Assembly: GCA_964551315.1 (NCBI GenBank)
Contig: CAZKCM010000013.1
Location: 1 to 64,000 of the forward strand
Reading direction: 5' to 3'
DNA length: 64,000 nucleotides
DNA from: Virgifigura sp964551315
GTDB lineage: Bacteria; Pseudomonadota; Alphaproteobacteria; Dongiales; Dongiaceae
Below, in pieces: positions 51,793 to 59,597 of this stretch. The notes beneath the pieces were generated by a model that was not told where the DNA came from, ran no database searches, and worked only from the letters and a program-made list of their open reading frames with translations. The position numbers were made by a program, and so were the translations under genes. Every line of letters starts with the position of its first letter. Within the stretch, counting starts at the first letter, position 1.

Positions 51793-53004
51793 ATGCCGAA
51801 CATCGGGGCGAAGACGCTCGGAGTCGTCTTCGCGCTGGCGGCTGCCCTGTGGCTCGCGGGATCGCCGGCGGCCGCCCAACAGAAGACCGTAGAGATCCGG
51901 ATCGGCTACATCACGGAGCGGGTGGCCGAGCCGCCGCCGTTGTCGCTGGTGGAGCCGATCGTCACCGACAAGGGCGTTCAGGGCGCGCGGCTGGGGATCG
52001 AGGACAACAACACCACCGGCCGCTTCATGGGCCAGAGCTTCGTGCTCGCCGAGGCCATCGTCGAAGAAGGCGGCGACCTGGCGGCGGCCTTCCGGGGGCT
52101 CGTGGACGAGGGCGCGCGCTTCGTCGTCGTCGACCTGCCGGCCGGGCAACTGCTGGCGCTGGCCGATCTGCCCGAGGCGCAGGATGTGCTGCTCTTCAAC
52201 ACCCGGGCCACCGACGACGCGCTGCGCAACGAGGACTGCCGGGCCAACGTGCTGCACGTCATCCCGAGCCGGGCGATGCGCGCCGACGCGCTGGCCCAGT
52301 ATCTGCTGTGGAAGCGCTGGACCGAGTGGTACCTGATCGCCGGCACCGGCGAAGGCGACCGGCTGTTCGCCGACGCGGTGCGCCGGGCGGCGAACAAGTT
52401 CGGCGCCAAGATCGTGGCCGAGAAGTCCTACGACGCCGGCTCCACCGCGCGCCGCACCGAGACCGGGCACGCGCTGATCCAGAAGCAGATGCCGGTGATG
52501 ACCCAGGCGGATCGCTACGACGTGGTGGTGGTGGCCGACGAAAGCGATCTGTTCGGCGAGTACCTGCCCTACCGGACCTGGCTGCCGCGGCCGGTCGTCG
52601 GCACCCAGGGTCTGGTGCCGACCGCCTGGCACCGCAGCCACGAGCAGTGGGCCGGGACGCAGATGCAGAACCGGTTCGAGGACTTCGCCGGGCGGTGGAT
52701 GGGCGAGCGCGACTACACGGCATGGCTGGCGGTGCGCAGCGTCGGCGAGGCGGCGAGCCGGACCCAGTCGGCCGATTACGAGACGATCGCCGCCTACATC
52801 CGCGGCGAGAAGTTCCAGCTCGCCGGCTTCAAGGGGGTGGCGCTGACCTACCGCGACTGGAACGGCCAGCTGCGCCAGCCGATCCTGCTGGCGGCGCCGC
52901 GGTCCCTGGTCTCGGTGTCGCCGCAGGAGGGCTTCCTGCATCAGTACAGCGAGCTCGACACGCTCGGCTTCGACCGGCCGGAGTCGAGCTGCCGGCTGGA
53001 GTAA
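51793..53004 (+). CDS. Periplasmic substrate-binding protein of the PQQ-associated ABC type
   Basis: A 403-residue exported protein: signal peptide (about 1-26, ending AGSPAAAQ) and a type I periplasmic binding fold. Sequence such as RIGYITERVAEPPPLSLVEP, LFNTRATDDALRNEDCRANV and YDVVVVADESDLFGEYLPYR is that of the binding proteins linked to PQQ-dependent alcohol dehydrogenase systems. The ATG at 51793 lies nine bases after AGGAGG. The ABC ATPase and permease that usually accompany it are not encoded nearby. Confidence 0.86.
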   Translation: MPNIGAKTLGVVFALAAALWLAGSPAAAQQKTVEIRIGYITERVAEPPPLSLVEPIVTDKGVQGARLGIEDNNTTGRFMGQSFVLAEAIVEEGGDLAAAFRGLVDEGARFVVVDLPAGQLLALADLPEAQDVLLFNTRATDDALRNEDCRANVLHVIPSRAMRADALAQYLLWKRWTEWYLIAGTGEGDRLFADAVRRAANKFGAKIVAEKSYDAGSTARRTETGHALIQKQMPVMTQADRYDVVVVADESDLFGEYLPYRTWLPRPVVGTQGLVPTAWHRSHEQWAGTQMQNRFEDFAGRWMGERDYTAWLAVRSVGEAASRTQSADYETIAAYIRGEKFQLAGFKGVALTYRDWNGQLRQPILLAAPRSLVSVSPQEGFLHQYSELDTLGFDRPESSCRLE

Positions 53005-53046
53005 ACGGGCGCGTCGGAGCAGAGCAACTTTGAGAGGAGCACGGAC

Positions 53047-54012
53047 ATGCGGAAGGGGCTGATCCTGGCCGGTCTTCTGACCGTCGCCGGGGCGACGGCG
53101 GCAGGGGCGGAGACGATCTACGTCTCGAACGAGAAGAGCAACGACATCACGATCATCGATGGCGCGACGCTGGAGGTGGTGGCGACGGTGCCGGTGGGCA
53201 TGCGGCCGCGCGGGATCACGCTGAGCCACGACAACACGCTGCTCTACATCTGCACCAGCGACGACGACCACATCGAGGTGATGGACCTGGCGAGCCGGAA
53301 GGTGGTCCGGACTCTGCCCTCCGGGCCCGACCCGGAGCTGTTCGTGCTGCACCCGTCGGGCAACCCCTTGTACGTGGCCAACGAGGACAACGCCTTCGTC
53401 ACCGTGGTCGACGTCGAGAAGGGGCAGGCGGTGGCCGAGATCCCGGTCGGGGTGGAGCCGGAGGGGATGGGGGTGAGCCCGGACGGGGCGATCCTGGTGA
53501 ACACCTCCGAGACCTCGAACATGGCGCACTTCATCGACACGGAGACGCTGGAGATCGTGGCCAACGTGCTCGTCGGCAGCCGGCCGCGCTACGCGGCGTT
53601 CACGGCGGACGGCAGCGAGGTGTGGGTGTCGGCGGAGATCGGCGGCACGGTGAGCGTGATCGACAGCGACACCAAGGAGATCCTCCACACCATCGAGTTC
53701 GCGATTCCCGGCGTGCAGGCGGAGGCGATCCAGCCGGTCGGGGTGGCCCTGACGGACGACGGGCGCTACGCCTTCGTGGCGCTGGGGCCGGCGAACCGGG
53801 TGGCGGTGATCGACCAGAAGAGCTACGAGGTGCTCGACTACCTGCTGGTCGGGCAGCGGGTGTGGCAGCTTGCCTTCAACCCTGACCAGAGCCGGCTGTA
53901 CACGACCAACGGGGTGAGCAACGACGTCTCGGTGATCGACGTCGAGGACCTCGAGGTCATCAAGTCCATCACCGTCGGTCAGGCGCCCTGGGGCGTCGTG
54001 GTCGCCCCGTAA
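53047..54012 (+). CDS. PQQ-catabolism-associated YVTN beta-propeller protein
   Basis: A 321-residue periplasmic protein with a signal peptide (about 1-21) and seven YVTN-type blades, for example IYVSNEKSNDITIIDGATLE, LYVANEDNAFVTVVDVEKGQ and LYTTNGVSNDVSVIDVEDLE. This family occurs with PQQ-dependent dehydrogenase and ABC genes. It follows the binding protein by 42 bases with GAGAGGAG upstream, and a strong terminator ends the unit. Its exact role is unknown. Confidence 0.88.
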   Translation: MRKGLILAGLLTVAGATAAGAETIYVSNEKSNDITIIDGATLEVVATVPVGMRPRGITLSHDNTLLYICTSDDDHIEVMDLASRKVVRTLPSGPDPELFVLHPSGNPLYVANEDNAFVTVVDVEKGQAVAEIPVGVEPEGMGVSPDGAILVNTSETSNMAHFIDTETLEIVANVLVGSRPRYAAFTADGSEVWVSAEIGGTVSVIDSDTKEILHTIEFAIPGVQAEAIQPVGVALTDDGRYAFVALGPANRVAVIDQKSYEVLDYLLVGQRVWQLAFNPDQSRLYTTNGVSNDVSVIDVEDLEVIKSITVGQAPWGVVVAP

Positions 54013-54037
54013 CGCCACCGATCGCCAGGACCACCGA

Positions 54038-54084
54038 ACGGGCGCCGACGGCCGCAACCCGGCCGCCGGCGCCCGTTTCCTTCT
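54038..54084 (+). terminator. Rho-independent terminator after the beta-propeller gene
   Basis: A 17-base stem (54038-54054 with 54060-54076, one mismatch) with a 5-base loop CAACC is followed by TTTCCTTCTC. It starts 26 bases after the stop and is the clearest terminator in the window. Confidence 0.75.
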
Positions 54085-54207
54085 CGACGCGCACGGCGGC
54101 GCTCAACGCGGCTGGACCGGTCGGCACGGCGAAGCGCTGCCGGGGTACATCCAGGCCCCGCTGGTCCCTTGAGATATGGGGGCCCGCATGCGTCGGCGGG
54201 GTCTCGG

Positions 54208-54711
54208 TCAGTCCGGGAGAAGCGGGGCGACGATGAGCGCCGCAACGTACAAGCCGATGCCGAACGAAATGTGAGTCGCGAGGCTTCGAAGGCGCGCGAT
54301 GTTCGGCCGCGGAGTCTTGCGCGCGGCGATCCCGGCACCCATGCCCGGCTGCAGGATGAGGAACGGCGCCGCGACGGTCGCGATGCCGAGGAGGATCGCC
54401 GGGCCGGGCGTCGGTTCGTGCACCCACTCGACACCCCACAGGGCGAGCAGCAGGCCGGCGAAGGCGACCCCGACCGCATAGTGCGTGAGCCAGCCGAGCG
54501 CGGCTTCGCCTCTGATGGCCGGTGCGGCGGCGATGCTCTCGTGCGAGAACCGGCCGCGCCACAGATGGCCGATCCAGCGGCCGACCAACGCATAGTTCAG
54601 CGGCCGCACCCCCAGAAGGCGCTTCTGCAACGCGGCCAGCATGTCCATGAAGAGCGTGGCGCCGGCTCCGATCAGGAGCGCGGCGATGCCGAATGAAAGC
54701 GCGGCATTCAT
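54208..54711 (-). CDS. DUF2938 membrane protein
   Basis: A 167-residue protein with four membrane helices (MNAALSFGIAALLIGAGATL; LTHYAVGVAFAGLLLALWGV; GIATVAAPFLILQPGMGAG; HISFGIGLYVAALIVAPLL). It matches DUF2938, a family of unknown function. The ATG at 54711 begins at the first helix; longer frames upstream are not credible. It is divergent from the MerR-type regulator and reads from a promoter with MerR-type 19-base spacing. Confidence 0.85.
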   Translation of the reverse strand: MNAALSFGIAALLIGAGATLFMDMLAALQKRLLGVRPLNYALVGRWIGHLWRGRFSHESIAAAPAIRGEAALGWLTHYAVGVAFAGLLLALWGVEWVHEPTPGPAILLGIATVAAPFLILQPGMGAGIAARKTPRPNIARLRSLATHISFGIGLYVAALIVAPLLPD

Positions 54712-54899
54712 CCTCTGTCTCCCGCACGTTGTCCTTGTAAGGCGGACCCGGACTTCGCGGTCCGCTCGACGACGGTCACGTCTGGCGCATTCTGGTTGGA
54801 CACGGGCCTTCTCCAGGATGGGAGCGCACGCCCGACGTCCGGGCGGACGCGGCGCGGCGATTCGGTCGGCGCGCCTTGCCTCGGCCGGCGGGCGATGCG

Positions 54900-54930
54900 A
54901 GCATGCCAGTTCAAGTGAACTTGAGGTCAA
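54900..54930 (-). promoter_or_regulatory. MerR-type promoter and operator for the DUF2938 gene
   Basis: On the minus strand TTGACC and CATGCT are exactly 19 bases apart, the long spacing typical of MerR-activated promoters. The spacer holds the perfect palindrome TCAAGT-TC-ACTTGA (54911-54924). Transcription would run toward the DUF2938 gene, while the regulator starts at 54933 in the other direction. Confidence 0.7.
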
Positions 54931-54932
54931 GC

Positions 54933-55406
54933 ATGACGTTGATCGACATCGCCGAGGTCGCGCGGAGGTCCGGCGTTCCCGCCTCGACCCTGCGGTTTTA
55001 CGACGAAAAGGGGCTGATCCGGGCGGTGGGGCGGCGCGGAATGCGCCGGCTGTTCGACCCCGGCGTGCTCGAGCGCCTGGCCCTGATCGCGCTTGGGCGG
55101 AAAGCCGGTTTCTCGCTCGAGGAGATCGGCGCCATGTTCGCCCCGGACGGCCGCCCTCGGATCGACCGCGGGCAACTGGCCGCCAAGGCGGGCGAACTCG
55201 ATCGAACGATCCGGAAGCTCGTTGCCCTGCGCGACGGCTTGCTCCACGCGGCGAAGTGCCCGGCCCCGAGCCACATGGAATGCCCGACCTTCCGCCGGAT
55301 GCTCCGCCTCGCGAGCGCCGACCAGGCGCGGAGGCGGTCGAAGCGTCCGCCCTCACCGGTTGAGGCCCCGCCGGTCCGCCAACGCGCGAGAAGGGGCGAG
55401 CGGTAA
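54933..55406 (+). CDS. MerR-family transcriptional regulator
   Basis: A 157-residue regulator with the MerR helix-turn-helix (IAEVARRSGVPASTLRFYDE, KGLIRAVGRRGMRRLFDPG) at the N-terminus, a dimerisation helix (LAAKAGELDRTIRKLVALRD) and a Cys-containing segment CPAPSHMECPTFRRML (about 107-122) that could bind a metal or redox signal. The basic tail is low complexity. The ATG at 54933 has GAGG six bases upstream; an in-frame ATG at 54903 would overlap the -10 element. It probably controls the divergent DUF2938 gene and itself. Confidence 0.85.
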   Translation: MTLIDIAEVARRSGVPASTLRFYDEKGLIRAVGRRGMRRLFDPGVLERLALIALGRKAGFSLEEIGAMFAPDGRPRIDRGQLAAKAGELDRTIRKLVALRDGLLHAAKCPAPSHMECPTFRRMLRLASADQARRRSKRPPSPVEAPPVRQRARRGER

Positions 55407-55419
55407 TCGGTCCGGCTTA

Positions 55420-55849
55420 GAACACCTAACAAAACCTGGACAGGCGGCTATCGTGCCCTACCTGTGGGGGCATGGCAGCACCGCTTGTTTCCGATGACCT
55501 CTGGGCGGTGGTGGCGCCGTTGCTGCAACCCAAACGTCCCAAACCCAAAGGCGGCCGGCCGCGCCAGCGCCCGGCCAAGCTGCACGGTGACAAGGCCTAC
55601 GATCATCGCTTCTGCCGGCGTGCCTGCCGACGCCGGCACATCGCGCCGCGGATCGCCCGCCGCGGCCTCGACAGCAGCGAACGGCTCGGCCGCCACCGCT
55701 GGGTGGCCGAGCGCACGCTGGCTTGGCTCAACCGTTTCCGCCGGCTCACCATCCGCTATGAACGCCGCGCCGATATCCATCAGGCCGTCCTCACCCTCGG
55801 CTGCTGCATGATCTGCTTCCGACAGCTCCAGCGGTTCTGTTAGGCGCTC
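55420..55849 (+). mobile_element. Internally deleted IS5-family element (430 bp)
   Basis: Terminal inverted repeats of 17 bases (55420-55436 and 55833-55849, 14 matches) are flanked by a TTA duplication on each side (55417-55419 and 55850-55852), matching the TNA target of the IS427 group. The element is far shorter than a complete IS of this group, and its transposase lacks the central catalytic part. It is therefore a non-autonomous, MITE-like derivative. Confidence 0.8.
55472..55843 (+). pseudogene. IS5-family transposase with large internal deletion
   Basis: The 123-residue reading frame joins a transposase N-terminus (VSDDLWAVVAPLLQPKRPKP) directly to a C-terminal part that includes KLHGDKAYDHRFCRRACRRR, GRHRWVAERTLAWLNRFRRL and a final ICFRQLQRFC. 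An intact protein would have roughly 150 more residues between them, including the first two catalytic acidic residues. The join is in frame, so a protein could be made but cannot transpose. The final GRHRWVAERTLAWL with its Glu is intact. Confidence 0.85.
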
Positions 55850-55965
55850 TTAACGCACGACCGCCGCTTCGCAGGGCCAGAGGCGCCGAGGGTCGAGAAG
55901 GCGACCGCGGGGGCGTGAGCGCGGACCTTCGCCCGCGCTCACGCCTGTCGCGGCGAACCGGAAAG

Positions 55966-56670
55966 TCAGGCGAGTAGGTCGGCGACAGCCGCCAGCACCG
56001 CGTCCTCGCCATAAAGCACCCAGCGGCGCACCTGCAACGGGCCTTTCCAGTCATAGGCCAGCTTCGATCGTGGTCGGTGATGCATATGGGCAATGCCTTC
56101 TTTGTTGGCCCCGGTGGTCTTTGCCCCGGCAACAAAGCCGGCACCGGCCTTCTGCTTCACTATGACCCGAAACACCCGGGCATAGACGACGGTTCGGACG
56201 CCCTGCTCCCCCAAGCGCCGATGGAACTTGGACGCGAAGCTGTCGGCCGCGTGCTCGAACATCAAGCCGTTCGGCCCCATCGTTCGGAAATCGTCGTCGG
56301 CCGTCAGCTGCTCGGTGCTGTCGGCTACGGAGGCATCCTGCCCGGCGCGGCAAGCGCATATGCTGATGAGACCGACCTTTTTGAGCCCGCAGGAAACGAG
56401 GGTGTCGGCCCATTCCTGCCAGCCTATGCCGCCAACCGTCTGCTTGGTCGCATTGCCATGCCCTCTGACATAGAGGCGCGAATTTTCATCCAGCTTTTCC
56501 AAATGTCTGCGCAGGGTCGCCAATGCCGTGGGTTTGCGGTCTTTCCCTCCCGGGAAGACGACGATCGGTATGGGCTGCTTGCCACCCTTGTTCGCCAGCA
56601 TGGCCGACCCGACCGCTATCGTATTGTCGGCATTCGCATGCACGATTAGTTCCGTGGAATATTTCGCCAC
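55966..56670 (-). CDS. Hypothetical protein with caspase/C80-like motif
   Basis: A 234-residue protein starting at a GTG (MAKYSTELIVHAN), with GGGGA-type Shine-Dalgarno. It is cytoplasmic in appearance, without signal peptide. The segment SRLYVRGHGNATKQTVGGIG (His71) followed by VGLISICACRAGQ (Cys105 and Cys107), with helix WQEWADTLVSCGL between, is the pattern of caspase-fold cysteine peptidases such as MARTX C80 and CHAT domains: a strand ending in GHG and the next strand ending near a Cys. No close family is recognised. AT-richer DNA and the IS remnant 116 bases away suggest acquisition by transfer. Confidence 0.55.
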   Translation of the reverse strand: MAKYSTELIVHANADNTIAVGSAMLANKGGKQPIPIVVFPGGKDRKPTALATLRRHLEKLDENSRLYVRGHGNATKQTVGGIGWQEWADTLVSCGLKKVGLISICACRAGQDASVADSTEQLTADDDFRTMGPNGLMFEHAADSFASKFHRRLGEQGVRTVVYARVFRVIVKQKAGAGFVAGAKTTGANKEGIAHMHHRPRSKLAYDWKGPLQVRRWVLYGEDAVLAAVADLLA

Positions 56671-56688
56671 CGCGCTGTTCCCCTTCCC

Positions 56689-57205
56689 CTACTTCGGACA
56701 GTTCGCCAAGGGTAGAGGGAAATACAAAGGGGAATCAAGGAATTGTACAGCGCTTTGCTTCTCTATACTCGGCGCGCCTCTGGGAGCGCAGCCCGCGTGA
56801 CGGACCGGAACGAGCGCAGGGGCCGGCGCTCGGCTCAGGATTGCGAAGCCTCCCCGATCACCCGCGCGCCAGGCCGCGATCTGCCGGGCGGCCTCGCGCT
56901 CGAGGCTCGGCGCCGCCGCGGCGAGGGCGGTGCGCAGGTAGGAGCGGGCCAGCCCCTGATCGGCGGCCCGCCGGCACCATTCCAACGACAGCCGGTAATC
57001 GAGGGGCCGGTCGACCCCCGTGTAGTAGCAGGTCGCGAGGCTGTGCTGCGCGGCGGCAAGCCCGGCCCTTCGCCGCGGTCTCGAACAGGTCGCAGGCCCG
57101 GACGGGGTCGGAGGCGGCGCGCGCCTCTTCGCCGGCGCGAAACGCGGCCGGCGCCTCGTCGGCGCCGGCCGAAGACACGCGCAAACGTCTCTTGATCCCG
57201 ATCAT
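56689..57205 (-). pseudogene. Sel1-repeat protein with frameshift
   Basis: From ATG 57205 (MIGIKRRLRVSSAGADEAPA) the frame reads a repeat start PVRACDLFETAAK, then is lost. One base out of the run at about 57066-57068 would restore AGLAAAQHSLATCYYTGVDR and SLEWCRRAADQGLARSYL, clear Sel1-like repeats, continuing to about 56985 and possibly 56689. Sel1 repeats mediate protein-protein contact. It follows fliP by 33 bases and may have been a flagellar-operon gene. Either a real mutation or a base-call error is possible. Confidence 0.65.
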
Positions 57206-57238
57206 GTGGATTGCTCCGGAGCCCCGGGGCGCGAGGCG

Positions 57239-58000
57239 TCACCCTCCGCCGAAGCTGCGGATCAGGCTGCCGGAGACGAGGTACCAGCCGTCCACCAGGA
57301 CGAAGAAGATCAGCTTGAAGGGCAGGGAGATCATCACCGGCGGCAGCATCATCATGCCCATCGACATGAGCACCGAGGCGACGACCATGTCGATGACGAT
57401 GAATGGCACGAACAGGAGAAAGCCGATCTCGAAGGCGCGGCGCAACTCGGAGATCATGAAGGCGGGGACGAGGACGGTGAGGGACACCTCGTCGGGGCTC
57501 TCGGGGCGCTCGGCCCTGGCCATGTCGACGAACATCGCGAGATCCTTCTCGCGGACGTTGTGCATCATGAAGGCGTGGAACGGCTTCGATGCGCGGCTGA
57601 ACGCCTCGTCGATCTCGATCTCGGCGCCGACCAGCGGGCGGATGCCGTCGTCGTAGGCCTTGGTGAACACCGGCGCCATGACGAATGCGGTGAGAAACAG
57701 GGCAAGCGAGATGATGACGGCGTTGGGCGGCGACTGCTGGACACCGAGGGCTGTGCGCAAAAGCGACAGGACCACCACGATCCGCGTGAACGAGGTGACC
57801 ATGACGAGGATCGAGGGGGCGAGGCTCAGGACGGTGATCAGGGCAATGATCTGGATCGCCCGCTCGGTGACGCCGGTGCCACCGTCGAGGCTGATCGAGA
57901 TCTCCTGGGCCGACGCGGCATCGCCGCTCACCGCGGCGGCGGCGGTAAGCATCAGCAGGGGGAACAGTCGCTTGAGGGGTCCGGCAACCCGGCTCCGCAT
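57239..58000 (-). CDS. fliP: Flagellar export gate protein FliP
   Basis: FliP is the main subunit of the export gate. The 253-residue product has a signal sequence (about 1-31), then RIVVVLSLLRTALGVQQSPP, LALFLTAFVMAPVFTKAYDD, FMISELRRAFEIGFLLFVPF and DMVVASVLMSMGMMMLPPVM, all diagnostic. The ATG at 58000 (MRSRVAGPLKRLF) begins five bases after the fliO stop. It is transcribed with fliO, divergent from flgB. Confidence 0.97.
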   Translation of the reverse strand: MRSRVAGPLKRLFPLLMLTAAAAVSGDAASAQEISISLDGGTGVTERAIQIIALITVLSLAPSILVMVTSFTRIVVVLSLLRTALGVQQSPPNAVIISLALFLTAFVMAPVFTKAYDDGIRPLVGAEIEIDEAFSRASKPFHAFMMHNVREKDLAMFVDMARAERPESPDEVSLTVLVPAFMISELRRAFEIGFLLFVPFIVIDMVVASVLMSMGMMMLPPVMISLPFKLIFFVLVDGWYLVSGSLIRSFGGG

Positions 58001-58005
58001 GGATG

Positions 58006-58914
58006 TCAGCGCTCCTCGCGGGGCCTGATGCTGCCGGGATCGGCGCGGCGATCGACGTCGCGCGGATCCGGCCGGTCGGGTTCGCGCGGCTCGTGGCGGT
58101 CGGCATAGGGCCGCCGCCGCGGGTAGTCGCCGTCGTCGTCGGGCAACGGCCGGCGGCGGCCGAAGCGGTCGTCCTCGATGTCGTCGCGTACCGGCCTGCG
58201 GTCCGGGTCCGGCTCCGGCGCCTCGGGCCACCGCCGTTGCGGCGGCACGCGGCGCGGCCGGTCATCCTCGGGCCACAGCCGATCGTCCTCGTAGGCGTCG
58301 TCGTGATCGCGCGGCGGGGGAGCCGGCTCGAAATCCTCGTCCAGCGGCGGCTGGCGGGTGTCGATGCGATCGTCCTCCGGCGCCGGCATCTCGTACCGGT
58401 CGTCGGGCCGGCCAGGGCGGGCTTCGGGTGCCGGCTCCATCCGTTCGGGCGGGAGGTCCGGGGACAACTGCGGCTCGGGTGCTGACTCGCGGGGCGTCGG
58501 CCGCAGCTGCGGTTCCAGCCGCCTCGGCGGCGCCGGCTCCGGCCGCCGCGGCGGCGGCCCGACGCGGTCGACGGGCGGCGGGACCGGAGCGAGGCCGACG
58601 TCGGGTGCGCGGGGTGCCGCCTCGAGGCGCGGTTCGTCGTGCGCCGGCTCGCGCGTCGCGCCGATGCCGGACTCGACCACCACGTCCTGCGGGCCGCCGA
58701 TCAGCAACAGGTGCTCGACGTTGTCGCGGCGGATGAGGACGAGGCGGCGCTTCTTGTCGACGAAGGCGAACTCGAGCACGCCGAGGCGATGTCCGCGGCG
58801 GCCGCGGCCGCCGCCGCCGGCGCCGAACCTCTGCAACAGCCAGAACAGGATTCCGATCAGAGCGAGGACCAGCACCAGCGCCAGCCCGATCTGCGTTATC
58901 TGGTTGATCTCCAT
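58006..58914 (-). CDS. fliO: FliO-type flagellar export accessory protein
   Basis: The 302-residue product has one N-terminal membrane helix (about 8-26) and a short FliO core (HRLGVLEFAFVDKKRRLVLI, then LLIGGPQDVVVESGIG). From about residue 80 on it is a very long Pro/Arg/Asp-rich, low-complexity tail. FliO helps assemble the FliP ring. The ATG at 58914 follows a GGAG and starts at MEINQITQIGLAL, better than a start 16 codons upstream. FliO tails vary, but one this long is unusual. Confidence 0.85.
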   Translation of the reverse strand: MEINQITQIGLALVLVLALIGILFWLLQRFGAGGGGRGRRGHRLGVLEFAFVDKKRRLVLIRRDNVEHLLLIGGPQDVVVESGIGATREPAHDEPRLEAAPRAPDVGLAPVPPPVDRVGPPPRRPEPAPPRRLEPQLRPTPRESAPEPQLSPDLPPERMEPAPEARPGRPDDRYEMPAPEDDRIDTRQPPLDEDFEPAPPPRDHDDAYEDDRLWPEDDRPRRVPPQRRWPEAPEPDPDRRPVRDDIEDDRFGRRRPLPDDDGDYPRRRPYADRHEPREPDRPDPRDVDRRADPGSIRPREER

Positions 58915-58957
58915 CGGCTCCGATCTCCGCCTGGCGCCGGGTGCCGGCCAATCATTG

Positions 58958-59058
58958 GGCACAAATTGCCTAGCATAAGGCTAACGAATCGTTAAAGGCC
59001 GCAGAAATGCTGGAAATTCAAGGTTAACCAAATCCTACCAGAATTAACGTTCCATTTA
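58958..59058. promoter_or_regulatory. Divergent fliO/flgB regulatory region: ftr-like and CtrA-like sites
   Basis: In the 235-base space between fliO and flgB lie GGCA-CAAAT-TGCC (58958-58970), CTAA-CGAATCG-TTAA (58981-58995) and TTAA-CGTTCCA-TTTA (59044-59058), the last two each one mismatch from the CtrA box. A TTAACC half-site is at about 59023. The stretch is AT-rich against its surroundings. No sigma54 element is convincing, which fits CtrA-driven early genes. Confidence 0.5.
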
Positions 59059-59149
59059 CCAATCAATACCAGATTGAGACCGAGGGGCGGCCGGAAAAGC
59101 ACGTGCCGGTGGCGATGCCCTCGATGCCGGGCAAGGCCTGGGGGGAGCC

Positions 59150-59566
59150 ATGTCACTCACCGACATTCCCGTATTCGACGTGCTGCGCACGAAGATGCGC
59201 TGGCACCAGGTGCGCCAGGGCGTCCTCGCCGAGAACGTCGCCAATGCCGACACGCCCGGCTACCGGGCGCGGGAGCTCGCGACGCCGCGGTTCGAGGAAC
59301 TGGTGAGCGGGGCGGAGGGACGTGCCACGGTCGCCGCGGTGACCACCGACGCGGCCCACATCGCACCGGCGGCGGCACGGCGGTCGGGCGACGGGTTCGA
59401 CGTCAAGAAGGCGGACGGCTGGGAGACCACGCCGTCGGGCAACGCGGTGGTCCTCGAGGAGGAAATGATGAAGCTTGCCGCCAACCAGATGGACCACCAG
59501 GCCGCGGTGTCGCTGTACCGCAAGTCGATCGGCCTGATCCGCATGGCGCTCGGCCGGCCCGAGTAG
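59150..59566 (+). CDS. flgB: Proximal rod protein FlgB
   Basis: The 138-residue product has the rod N-terminus (DIPVFDVLRTKMRWHQVRQG then ENVANADTPGYRARELATPR) and the C-terminal helix MMKLAANQMDHQAAVSLYRK typical of FlgB. It is the first rod protein. GGGGGGAG lies just before the ATG. It heads the plus-strand unit flgB-flgC-fliE-fliQ-fliR-flhB. Confidence 0.96.
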   Translation: MSLTDIPVFDVLRTKMRWHQVRQGVLAENVANADTPGYRARELATPRFEELVSGAEGRATVAAVTTDAAHIAPAAARRSGDGFDVKKADGWETTPSGNAVVLEEEMMKLAANQMDHQAAVSLYRKSIGLIRMALGRPE

Positions 59567-59597
59567 CGACCACGGCACGCACACAGGAGCCTGATCC

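Noticed and set aside
56523..57656. Long plus-strand open frame over the Sel1 and fliP region
   Set aside because: It runs antisense to fliP and the Sel1 repeats, which have clear family sequence; the plus-strand product has none.
58926..58945. Possible sigma54 element for fliO on the minus strand
   Set aside because: Spacing fits, but the -24 and -12 boxes are far from consensus and the region is GC-rich enough to give this by chance.
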